From positions 3,682,501 through 3,746,500 of the forward strand of contig NC_014376.1 of NCBI RefSeq assembly GCF_000144625.1: a stretch of 64,000 nt of DNA, read 5' to 3'. Every line of letters begins with the position of its first letter. Position 1 is the first letter of the stretch. A model generated the notes under the pieces. It did no database searches. It saw only the letters and a program-made list of their open reading frames with translations, and was not told where the DNA came from. Shown piece by piece: positions 53,761-61,284 of this stretch. Both the position numbers and the translations under genes were made by a program. Source of the DNA: [Clostridium] saccharolyticum WM1 (GTDB lineage Bacteria > Bacillota > Clostridia > Lachnospirales > Lachnospiraceae).

Positions 53761-54141
53761 TTAGCCTTTTATCATTGTACGAAGCCTGGTTATCTCACTG
53801 TTTAAAGCACTCAGCTCATATTGGTATTGAAGGGTGGTTCTCGCCAGCTCCACACTTTCCACATCCGTATTGACATTATTACCATCCATTCTGGCTGACT
53901 CATCTTGCGTATTCCGGACAAAGTGTCTGGAACTATTTATGATATTGCCGATATCCCTGGAAGTTCCCTGTCTTCCTGACATGAGACGCTTGCGAAACTC
54001 ATCTTCAAAGGTTACATATTGGGCTTTATATCCAGGAGTATCTCCATTGGCAATATTATTCATGGTTATCTTCTGCTTTGACCAAAGATAATCCAAAGTT
54101 TTTTCCGCCATGGAAATGTTATTTCCAAATATTGAATTCAT
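53761..54141 (-). CDS. flgB: flagellar proximal rod protein FlgB
   Basis: The protein (126 residues from ATG at 54141) has the rod-family motif (NNIANGDTPGYKAQYVTFED) and the FlgB C-terminus. It is the first structural gene of the fla operon. GAGGGACAGAGT lies ahead of the ATG; a longer frame to 54204 has no site. Confidence 0.92.
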   Translation of the reverse strand: MNSIFGNNISMAEKTLDYLWSKQKITMNNIANGDTPGYKAQYVTFEDEFRKRLMSGRQGTSRDIGNIINSSRHFVRNTQDESARMDGNNVNTDVESVELARTTLQYQYELSALNSEITRLRTMIKG

Positions 54142-54274
54142 ACTCTGTCCCTCACTTTTATCACTTCCTGAATCATGCATGGGAAGCTTATTTTTGCCGT
54201 TCATCCATTGAATTTCAGTTAAATATTGACAGCTTTTCCCAAATTCGTTTTTTTTTTGTAATTTTTTCTACTTT

Positions 54275-54303
54275 ATTTTACATTTTATTACAAAAATTGT
54301 CAA
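54275..54303 (-). promoter_or_regulatory. sigma-A promoter close to flgB
   Basis: On the minus strand TTGACA (54298-54303), a 17-base spacer and TAAAAT (54275-54280). It would start the fla/che transcript near 54268 with a leader of about 125 bases. A run of ten A (54248-54257 on the transcript strand) lies early in that leader. Confidence 0.72.
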
Positions 54304-54398
54304 GAAAGTTCTGTCATTATAAAGAAGAATATTTGACTATTTTTCGCTCAGCAGCCACTGATACCTGATAAAACTGCCTTTTGCCGGAAAAAAGGTGT
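54304..54398 (-). other. downstream end of the fla leader; possible small ORF
   Basis: A short minus-strand frame of 40 codons (54317-54439, starting MKTLPVKDPTGN) crosses this stretch but overlaps the terminator at 54399-54428 and has only a weak ribosome site. I do not call it as a gene. Nothing else is recognised here. Confidence 0.35.
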
Positions 54399-54428
54399 AA
54401 AAAATTACCAGTTGGATCTTTAACCGGT
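54399..54428 (-). terminator. intrinsic terminator/attenuator inside the fla leader
   Basis: On the minus strand ACCGGTT and AACTGGT flank an eight-base loop and pair over seven bases with one wobble. The stem is followed by AA and a run of six T. A transcript from the promoter at 54601-54629 would end here after about 190 nt, before the second promoter at 54275-54303. Confidence 0.55.
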
Positions 54429-54600
54429 AGAGTTTTCATGTCTTTCTGAAGCCTTTTTCTTCGTCTTCTATGTCTTAATCCGGGAATAATCAATGACGCT
54501 TATTGTTTTCGGTTATATTTCCTCCTATTGTTAAACTTTGTAACTTATATTGAAACGAAACGCTAAAAATATCGAAATTTGTTGATTGGTGTCGTTTTCC
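54429..54600 (-). other. transcribed leader region of the fla operon, no gene called
   Basis: The region between the upstream promoter and the terminator includes AGGAGG at about 54520-54525 with no ATG, GTG or TTG at a normal distance. It may be an sRNA, a riboswitch or a degenerate leader ORF. I see no known riboswitch consensus. Confidence 0.35.
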
Positions 54601-54629
54601 ATTATACAAGTAAGTATGGGGTTTGTAAA
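54601..54629 (-). promoter_or_regulatory. upstream sigma-A promoter of the fla leader
   Basis: On the minus strand TTTACA (54624-54629), a 17-base spacer and TATAAT (54601-54606). Transcription would start near 54594. The perfect -10 box and spacing make it a strong candidate. Confidence 0.65.
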
Positions 54630-54891
54630 GAAAATAGAAGAGGGAGAAGAAGAAATCATTGAAAGGGGTTGCGAGGATTTTTTATAACTGAATTTTTCAA
54701 ATGATGTTCAAGGGGGAGGGTGATACATGATGTATGGAGATATGTAAAAAACGTACAATAATAATGTATGCCGGAAAAACCAAACATTTATTATAATATA
54801 CTCAGTTTATCACTGTCCTATATCTGAAATCTATTGACTTGAATAATGGTTGTTTTGACAAATAAAAGTGCATTTGCCTTTGTCTCCACTG
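54630..54891. other. intergenic region without a recognised gene
   Basis: This DNA separates the fla operon leader from the terminator of the glycan locus. It is AT-rich and holds only very short frames, such as a six-codon frame at about 54727. I recognise no RNA gene, insertion sequence or attachment site. Confidence 0.5.
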
Positions 54892-54934
54892 GTAAAAATA
54901 AAAGCCGGCTGAAATATATATCAATCTCAGCCGG
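54892..54934 (-). terminator. rho-independent terminator of the glycan locus
   Basis: CCGGCTGA and TCAGCCGG (54905-54912 and 54927-54934) form an eight-bp stem, and on the minus strand a T-rich run (CTTTTATTTTTAC) follows. It would end the transcript of the methyltransferase gene 55036-55884, about 100 bases downstream. Confidence 0.8.
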
Positions 54935-55035
54935 AATTAGTTAAAAAAAATTAAAAAATTCTGTCAGATTTCGGATCAAAGAAACCGAAACAGCAGTTAA
55001 AAATACATAATTTATTATGAGGTAATAATTACTTT

Positions 55036-55884
55036 TCAAATATCCACTGCGACAGCAATACTAAGAGAATCTCCAATTGGTGTCATTGTTAATTGTTTCC
55101 CTATGTATTCTTCAAAATCATAAACTGCTGTTTTTACATTCGGATAGTCTTGTGCAAAAAAGTCATGTATTAATATAATGCTTCCCGGGACCATTTTATC
55201 CCAGAAATATTTTAATCCTTCTAGTGTCGGTTGATACAGATCAAGATCCAAGTTCACAAAACAAAATTTATCTTCAATACCTTTTCCAGTTTCAGGAAAA
55301 TAGCCTTTTCGTATAATGCAGTTTTCTGAATGACTCATTTTACTCATAACAAGTGCTTCGGAGGTAGCGCTGTAATGCCCGCTTACAGCTACTGATTTTT
55401 CTTTCTGATTGTCTATCTCCACGTCAGTTGGTGGAAAACCTTCAAAAGTATCAAAAAGATATAACATTCTATCAGGAAAATTTCGGTTAATGACTGCAGC
55501 AAAATCTCCCCTGAAAACACCTGCTTCTGCAATATTGCCTTGGATATTCCGATCGTAAATAAGACCTGCATAATCCTTAAGCCAGTTATCTCTTGCCTGT
55601 ACATGGGGAACGGAGAGAGTCTCTATTTTATATTTATCATCACCTAATATCTCTTCAACCTGACACTTTACTTCATTTGCCGATGCATTAGCAATAACCA
55701 CCTTATCAAAATAAAGGTCCTTAATTGCTTCCGGTCCCATTATAGGAATACCTTCTAATGATGTACCATGCTTGTTTGTATCATTGTCAATGAAACAAAC
55801 AACCTCATTTTCTACAGAGGATTTTAGGAATACATCACAATACCTTTTTCCAAGAACACCTGCCCCGAATATCAAAATCTTCAT
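55036..55884 (-). CDS. TylF/MycF-family methyltransferase with N-terminal Rossmann-like domain
   Basis: The 282-residue protein has two parts. Residues 1-95 form a Rossmann-like domain (ILIFGAGVLGKRY, then FIDNDTNKHGTSLEGIPIMG) related to nucleotide-sugar-binding or PglD-like domains. Residues 100-282 are a TylF-type SAM-dependent O-methyltransferase with IAEAGVFRGDFAA (119 onward), DTFEGFP (145-151), NLDLDLYQPT (211-220) and HDFF (240-243). It probably methylates a sugar hydroxyl. It is the last gene of the glycan locus. A similar N-terminal domain occurs in the neighbouring FkbM protein. Confidence 0.85.
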   Translation of the reverse strand: MKILIFGAGVLGKRYCDVFLKSSVENEVVCFIDNDTNKHGTSLEGIPIMGPEAIKDLYFDKVVIANASANEVKCQVEEILGDDKYKIETLSVPHVQARDNWLKDYAGLIYDRNIQGNIAEAGVFRGDFAAVINRNFPDRMLYLFDTFEGFPPTDVEIDNQKEKSVAVSGHYSATSEALVMSKMSHSENCIIRKGYFPETGKGIEDKFCFVNLDLDLYQPTLEGLKYFWDKMVPGSIILIHDFFAQDYPNVKTAVYDFEEYIGKQLTMTPIGDSLSIAVAVDI

Positions 55885-55926
55885 AAAAAACTTTCCTCCA
55901 AAATCTGTGATATTAGTTTCACTTAT

Positions 55927-57027
55927 TTATTCGGGTAAAATCCCATAGCAAACTGTTTCGATTGAGATATCAGTATAATGCCTGAAATAAAGTACATAGT
56001 TAGGATTTAACTTCCAAAGCAAAAGTGGAACCTCCACCATATCCTGATCAGAATGGTACGTGCAGATTGCAAGTTTAGGATTATACTTTTGAATAATATG
56101 TTTCGCTCCTCGTAATGCAGCACATTCCGCTCCTTCAACATCCAACTTAATATATGTTACCGGAACATCTTTTAATACATTATCAATAGAATCTACTTTT
56201 ACACTAATTGTTCCGTTGTCATCAACATACGATGATGGTCCTAAGGCACTAGAAAAGTTTAATGTAGCAGCACCATCACTAAGCCCCAATTGATAGCAGT
56301 GAACAAATGGTAAGTATTTTGTAGATTCTCTGAGTAATGAATAATTCTTCGGGTCCGGCTCAAAAGAATGAATTGCTTTGCATACACCTCCTTGGCATTT
56401 CACAAGTAAGTTCTCTACTGTATCGCCGCAAAAGGCACCTCCATCTACGAATACTTCTTCTTGGCTTATATGGAGCGGAATATCCTCCGAATCTGGAAAA
56501 TATGTACTCTCAATAGGCTGTACGATATCTGAAAGTAAACTTGAATTCCTATACATTCGATAATTAATGACTGCTTCAAATGTCTTTTTTGACAGATCAT
56601 CTGCCAGATGATCATATATATACCGTATATTTTCTTCCTGTGACTTATAATATTCAGCAGTATCACTTCTCTCATTATAAATATCCAGGCAGTAAATCTT
56701 TTGGGGAGGAATTGTTAAGCTCTTTAATTGCACTGATATCTCTTCAAAGTGACTAGCAGCTAAAATAAGTACATTGTAATTAGTATATATTTTTGTAACG
56801 TCATTTGGGGAAATAACTTTATATCCAAAGAAAGTCTCTCCCTGCTTATTTGTATCATTATCACATAAATATTCAGGTTTTACGTCCAATTTATCAAAGA
56901 ATGGCTCTAGTACTTGTATCTTATTCCAGCCAAATAAAACTGTTGGATTCTTTGATGTATTAATCTCAGAAATAATCTGACTTCTATATTCTTTTTGTTT
57001 TAAAGCATTTTCGTAATTAATCTTCAT
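55927..57027 (-). CDS. FkbM-family methyltransferase with N-terminal Rossmann-like domain
   Basis: The 366-residue protein carries a Rossmann-like domain (about residues 26-115, with CDNDTNKQGETFFGYKVIS) and an FkbM methyltransferase domain (about 190-350, with VFVDGGAFCGDT, SFEPDPKNY and IKLDVEGAE). FkbM enzymes methylate sugar hydroxyls. The N-terminal domain shares the NDTNK-G-G-I-P pattern with the next gene, so both may bind the same carrier or sugar. The start overlaps the SDR stop by 11 bases. Confidence 0.85.
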   Translation of the reverse strand: MKINYENALKQKEYRSQIISEINTSKNPTVLFGWNKIQVLEPFFDKLDVKPEYLCDNDTNKQGETFFGYKVISPNDVTKIYTNYNVLILAASHFEEISVQLKSLTIPPQKIYCLDIYNERSDTAEYYKSQEENIRYIYDHLADDLSKKTFEAVINYRMYRNSSLLSDIVQPIESTYFPDSEDIPLHISQEEVFVDGGAFCGDTVENLLVKCQGGVCKAIHSFEPDPKNYSLLRESTKYLPFVHCYQLGLSDGAATLNFSSALGPSSYVDDNGTISVKVDSIDNVLKDVPVTYIKLDVEGAECAALRGAKHIIQKYNPKLAICTYHSDQDMVEVPLLLWKLNPNYVLYFRHYTDISIETVCYGILPE

Positions 57028-57910
57028 AGGATCCTCCCTTTTGTAGCCACTCTTTTAATGAAATATTAGGCTCCCAGCCTAATAAATCTCGGCTATTCGC
57101 AATATCCGCATAAAAATCAACAGAAGTTTGTGGATTATCATATGGCGTATCCTGCGGAATCAGATTTTTCTTATCCATTGCTTCTGCAATATATTTTAAA
57201 ACGTCAGAAACAGATACTGTCATTCCATATCCAATATTCAGTATTTCTACTTCCGTTTTTACTTTAACCGCTTTTACAAATGCCCTAGCCACATCCCATA
57301 CATGGACAAAATCATTCCGGTTACCAGCCCCTCTTAATTCAGGAACCCGTCCTTCTGAAAGTTCCTTTTTTATAAAAGGAATTAAAGAACCTTCTCTTTG
57401 ACCTGGTCCATAGACGTAAAAAAGCCGCAGCCAGTTAAAACGGATACCGGCCTCTCTGCAAAACGCGTGGGCAATCATACGATAAGCATTTTTAGCGGCT
57501 TTAAAATGGTTGGAATCATCCAGTTCCCAATCTTCAGCCACCTTTCCATGAGGTGATCGATACTCCCAGCAGCTACCAGAAACAACCAACTGCCCTATTC
57601 CCAGATGACGGCATAATTCCAATACATTGATTCCATATGTCAAATTTCTTTGAGACATTTCAAAGGAATAGTCCGGAATCCCCTCCCAGGCTAAATGAAT
57701 GCATGCTTCTATTTGACAGCCGGTAAGTGCCTGTTTAAGTAATTCCGGTTCAGATAAGTTTCCCTTAACAACCTTTTCATTATCGTATGTCTGAAAATCC
57801 TCTCCGGGATTCTTACACAAAGAAATAATTCCATATCCACTTTCATGGAGGCATTTTCTGACATGACTCCCAATAAAGCCGGAGGCTCCTGTAAGTAATA
57901 CATTTTTCAT
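57017..57910 (-). CDS. SDR-family NAD(P)-dependent sugar-nucleotide enzyme with Phe in place of the catalytic Tyr
   Basis: The 297-residue protein has the SDR Rossmann motif (LLTGASGFIGSHV) and the Ser of VVSGSCWEY. The catalytic Tyr-x3-Lys motif reads FKAAK (Phe136, Lys140). Reductase, epimerase and oxidase roles on GDP-heptose are possible; a 4,6-dehydratase is unlikely because the Thr-Asp-Glu pattern is absent. It overlaps the isomerase gene by four bases (ATGA). The loss of Tyr may lower or change activity. Confidence 0.7.
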   Translation of the reverse strand: MKNVLLTGASGFIGSHVRKCLHESGYGIISLCKNPGEDFQTYDNEKVVKGNLSEPELLKQALTGCQIEACIHLAWEGIPDYSFEMSQRNLTYGINVLELCRHLGIGQLVVSGSCWEYRSPHGKVAEDWELDDSNHFKAAKNAYRMIAHAFCREAGIRFNWLRLFYVYGPGQREGSLIPFIKKELSEGRVPELRGAGNRNDFVHVWDVARAFVKAVKVKTEVEILNIGYGMTVSVSDVLKYIAEAMDKKNLIPQDTPYDNPQTSVDFYADIANSRDLLGWEPNISLKEWLQKGGSYED

Positions 57911-58488
57911 TCTCTGTTTTCCCTCTCCATAATAAAATCAACGATCTGCTGGAGCAAAAGATTATGTATGGATTCCACTATCCCATAGTGATGAATAGGA
58001 GCATATATATTTATATCTCCCAGCTGCCTGCTTTGATTATCCATTGCAAAACCCGATAAGGTCAAAACTTTCATTTCCTTTTCCTTAGCGATGTGGATCG
58101 CATGAATAATGTTAGGAGAATTTCCTGAGCTGCTGATGGTAACTAACAAATCATTCTTATTACCCAGTAATTCAATGGGATTAGAAAATGTATGATCATA
58201 ACCAAAATCATTTCCCATACAAGTAAGAAGAGGGGCATGAAGGAGATTCACGGTACACATCCTGCCATTTTTCAAAAAATCTGCCGTTGCATGTTCAGCA
58301 ATGGCACAGCTTCCGCCATTCCCTATGAAAAATATTTGCTTCCTATTTTTCTTCGCATTTTGAAACAGGTCCAACAATTGAGAGAAGGCTGTTTCATATT
58401 CCACCGTTTCCATTTTCTCATTCTTCATTACAGTATACTCCGTGTTTTGCAACACTTCATAAAATTTCTCCAGGTATTCTTTGTACAT
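57907..58488 (-). CDS. gmhA: sedoheptulose-7-phosphate isomerase, GmhA-like
   Basis: The 193-residue protein is an SIS-domain protein with FFIGNGGSCAIAEHATADF and LLVTISSSGNSPNI, as in GmhA. GmhA converts sedoheptulose 7-phosphate into D-glycero-D-manno-heptose 7-phosphate, the first heptose step. The nearby HddA and HddC/GmhB genes support this. It starts after AAAGGAG. Confidence 0.85.
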   Translation of the reverse strand: MYKEYLEKFYEVLQNTEYTVMKNEKMETVEYETAFSQLLDLFQNAKKNRKQIFFIGNGGSCAIAEHATADFLKNGRMCTVNLLHAPLLTCMGNDFGYDHTFSNPIELLGNKNDLLVTISSSGNSPNIIHAIHIAKEKEMKVLTLSGFAMDNQSRQLGDINIYAPIHHYGIVESIHNLLLQQIVDFIMERENRE

Positions 58489-58564
58489 CAGAAATCTCCT
58501 TTTGTTATATAACGGCTTATAATAAACAGATCCTCATATTTTTCATACGAACCTTATACTTTAA

Positions 58565-59554
58565 TCAATCACTGACATAAATAATTTTACTGCCCTGGGG
58601 CTCAAAACAAATAGGTACTTCTTTATAATCCGACAGCGCTCTCCGAACTTCTTCCTTACGTATTTCTGGTACAAGCAGCATTAGAAAACCACCGCCACCT
58701 GCTCCCAAAATTTTACCTCCCAATGCTCCGGCCTCAATGGCTTTTTGATACATATCATCAATATCAGAATTACTGATTTTACTGGCTAATTGCTTTTTCA
58801 TATTCCAGGATACATTGAGTAAGGCACCTATCTCTTCAAGATTGTTGGTATTCAGCATGCCCTGAACCCGGTCTGCCAATTCCACCATTTGATCCAAAAT
58901 CTTTTCACGGGCAGGAATGTTTTCCTTCTGCTCTGCAAGTACCGTGGAAGATTGGCGGGTTACACCTGTATAGAAAAATAAAAGGCTGTCCTCTAATTTC
59001 TTTTTTGTCTCTTTTTGACAGATGATTGGCTCTACAAAAACCGAATCATCCCTGTTAAACTGATATCGGCTCAGACCACCATACGCTACGGCATACTGAT
59101 CCTGTTTCCCTATGGGATTTTTTAAAATGTCTATTTCTATTTGACACGCTTCCCTGGCCAGTTGTTCGGCAGACACATGTTTACCGGCAAAAGCGTAAAG
59201 TGCATTCAGCACTCCCACAGCAAGTGAGCTTGAGGAAGCAAGTCCAACCCCTACTGATCCCAGGGGAATATCTGCCATATAAACAATTTCAATCCCTTTG
59301 CTGATTCCTACAATTTTTAGAGCTTCTCTTATAATATTATGCTCCAGCTTTTCCACATCATCTACAATCTCTGTTTTCCAGTAACTGACACGTATCATAT
59401 CATCAAACTTCTTATTGACTGTGATGTATGTGTACATATTAATGGATGTACTTATTACTGCACCATATCCTAAACTGCTATTCTCATAATAACCTGCCAA
59501 ATCTGTTCCGCCGCCAAATAGAGACGCCCGCATGGGTGTTCTCGAAATTATCAT
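58565..59554 (-). CDS. hddA: heptose-7-phosphate kinase, HddA-like (GHMP kinase)
   Basis: The 329-residue protein is a GHMP kinase with the N-terminal RTPMRASLFGGGTDLAGYY and the ATP loop GVGLASSSSLAVGVLNAL, as in HddA. HddA phosphorylates C1 of heptose 7-phosphate. It is in the order gmhA, hddA seen in GDP-heptose clusters. The C-terminus has the GHMP motif GGKILGAGGGGFLMLL. Confidence 0.85.
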   Translation of the reverse strand: MIISRTPMRASLFGGGTDLAGYYENSSLGYGAVISTSINMYTYITVNKKFDDMIRVSYWKTEIVDDVEKLEHNIIREALKIVGISKGIEIVYMADIPLGSVGVGLASSSSLAVGVLNALYAFAGKHVSAEQLAREACQIEIDILKNPIGKQDQYAVAYGGLSRYQFNRDDSVFVEPIICQKETKKKLEDSLLFFYTGVTRQSSTVLAEQKENIPAREKILDQMVELADRVQGMLNTNNLEEIGALLNVSWNMKKQLASKISNSDIDDMYQKAIEAGALGGKILGAGGGGFLMLLVPEIRKEEVRRALSDYKEVPICFEPQGSKIIYVSD

Positions 59555-59575
59555 TAGTTATTACCTCCCCATATC

Positions 59576-60139
59576 TTAACAATTTACTCCATATATAAAT
59601 GGACTTTCAAATTCTTCAAAGGAGGGCAGGCCGGCATCCTTATCCGTTATAATAGGATTTGTTACAGAAAAATTGATTCCAAGGCTGTTCCAGCGGACCC
59701 CTTCATCATGATCCGGCATATATTTAGAACCCAACTGATACAGCACCTTCGTATTGTCACGCTTAATCAAATGAGCATTTGCAATGCCTTCTGGTATGTA
59801 AAGAAGTTTTCTTTCCTCTTCATTCATAGAAATACAAATTACCTTCCCATAAGTGGGAGAGCCTTTTCTTAAATCTACAGAGTAATTATTCCATTCCCCG
59901 CAGAGACAATAATATAATTTACACTGGGTATAGGGAGGTCTTTGATAATGAAAACCACGGATAACATTTTTATGAAGGTTGGTCGTAATCATGGTTTCAC
60001 CAAAATCACATTTTAGCCCTTTTTCCAGAAATGTTTCCTTGTGAAACGTCTTCATATTGCTCCCTCTATCATCCTGATAATAATGAGGTCTTACAATAAA
60101 AAGTCCAGAAATCTGAGTTTCTTCAAACGTAAATGCCAT
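59576..60139 (-). CDS. RmlC-like sugar-nucleotide 3,5-epimerase
   Basis: The protein (187 residues from ATG at 60139) is a cupin of the dTDP-4-dehydrorhamnose 3,5-epimerase family, with the catalytic His region VIRGFHYQRPP and the VRWNSLGINF stretch. It inverts carbons of a 4-keto sugar nucleotide. The usual 4,6-dehydratase or 4-oxidase is not certain in the window. GGGAGG precedes the start. Confidence 0.8.
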   Translation of the reverse strand: MAFTFEETQISGLFIVRPHYYQDDRGSNMKTFHKETFLEKGLKCDFGETMITTNLHKNVIRGFHYQRPPYTQCKLYYCLCGEWNNYSVDLRKGSPTYGKVICISMNEEERKLLYIPEGIANAHLIKRDNTKVLYQLGSKYMPDHDEGVRWNSLGINFSVTNPIITDKDAGLPSFEEFESPFIYGVNC

Positions 60140-60141
60140 AA

Positions 60142-61245
60142 TTATTCCTCCCATTTCGGTGCAAAATCATTTCCGGTCTGAATAAATGCACTTTTCTTAT
60201 TCCAGTTGGCAAAGGATGCCTGATAGCAATTTTTACATGGCAGATCCATATCAGATCCGTTTACCCGCTTGCGAAAATCCTGATACTCTTCTGAATTCCA
60301 CATCTCATTAAAAGAGGCATATTTACTGATATGAAATAATTTTCTGGAAGTGGACATACAGGAACGCACATATCCATCGGATCCAAGGAAGAAATCGCGC
60401 CATCCGGTATAGCAATCCTTATGCAGAAAATCTCCTGCAGAATCCTCCCCCTGAATACACGGCAGCTTTACCGCAATCCCCAATTTTTCTCCAAGTCTTT
60501 CTGCTTCTCCAAAAATCTCCTGAAGTTCCTGTTGTTTACCATACAGGCTTTCGTCCAGCATTCTTTCATCAAATGCCGTTAAATAAACTCCTTTTACTTC
60601 CTGAAGTCCCAGTTCATGGCCTAAACGGACGTATTGGGGAAATTCTCTGTAATTACTTTCCATCATGGTCATTACTATGCTTAAATAGGGGAACTCTACC
60701 CCTCTTCTTTTCTTTTCATCTGCAATATCTTTTAATGCGCTGGTAATGGAGTCAAAGTCTGCTCCTGCCCGGATCTGGTTATTTGTTTCCGCACATGCCC
60801 CATCCAAACTCACAGTCAATAGCTCTACCTCATTGTTGAATATATCCTCTTTTAACTCTCTAAGCCTTGTACCATTGGTACAGAAAAACTTTCTTAGTCT
60901 ATGTTCCTTCGCCCATTTTAGAAATTCCCTGAAATGAGGATGCAGCGTAGGCTCTCCCCATCCAAGTAAAGTCACTTCTTCAATTTTATCTGCTGCTGGT
61001 TCCAATAGAGGCAGCCAATCCTTGTGGAATAATGTGGGTTTAAATTCTACGGAACTGCGCCCGCACATTTTGCAATGAATGTTGCAGGCACTTGTCATCT
61101 CCAATACAATCCGTCTGGGATAGGATTGTAATATTGTTTTACCTGCAAGTGCTTCTTCTCTGTTTATCCTGCTGTTTTCTCTCTGTACCTCTGTCAATTC
61201 TCCGATATCTTTTAAATCCAGTGTTTTTGCTCTGATTAAACTCAT
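60142..61245 (-). CDS. radical SAM/SPASM protein
   Basis: The 367-residue protein has a radical SAM domain with the Cx3Cx2C cluster (Cys54, Cys58, Cys61 in SACNIHCKMCGRSS) and a C-terminal SPASM domain with several Cys (CYTGW, RSCMS, LPCKNCYQA). SPASM proteins bind extra Fe-S clusters and modify peptides or carbohydrates. In a glycan locus a sugar or lipid carrier modification is plausible; the substrate is unknown. GAAGGAGC lies ahead of the ATG. It ends three bases before the cupin gene. Confidence 0.82.
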   Translation of the reverse strand: MSLIRAKTLDLKDIGELTEVQRENSRINREEALAGKTILQSYPRRIVLEMTSACNIHCKMCGRSSVEFKPTLFHKDWLPLLEPAADKIEEVTLLGWGEPTLHPHFREFLKWAKEHRLRKFFCTNGTRLRELKEDIFNNEVELLTVSLDGACAETNNQIRAGADFDSITSALKDIADEKKRRGVEFPYLSIVMTMMESNYREFPQYVRLGHELGLQEVKGVYLTAFDERMLDESLYGKQQELQEIFGEAERLGEKLGIAVKLPCIQGEDSAGDFLHKDCYTGWRDFFLGSDGYVRSCMSTSRKLFHISKYASFNEMWNSEEYQDFRKRVNGSDMDLPCKNCYQASFANWNKKSAFIQTGNDFAPKWEE

Positions 61246-61284
61246 TTTTTCTGCTCCTTCACTTATATATTGGACTACCTGGAG

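Noticed and set aside
54317..54439. A 40-codon minus-strand ORF in the fla leader
   Set aside because: It overlaps the intrinsic terminator and has a weak ribosome site.
54727..54747. A six-codon frame after GGGGGAGGG
   Set aside because: It is too short, and no conserved context supports a leader peptide.
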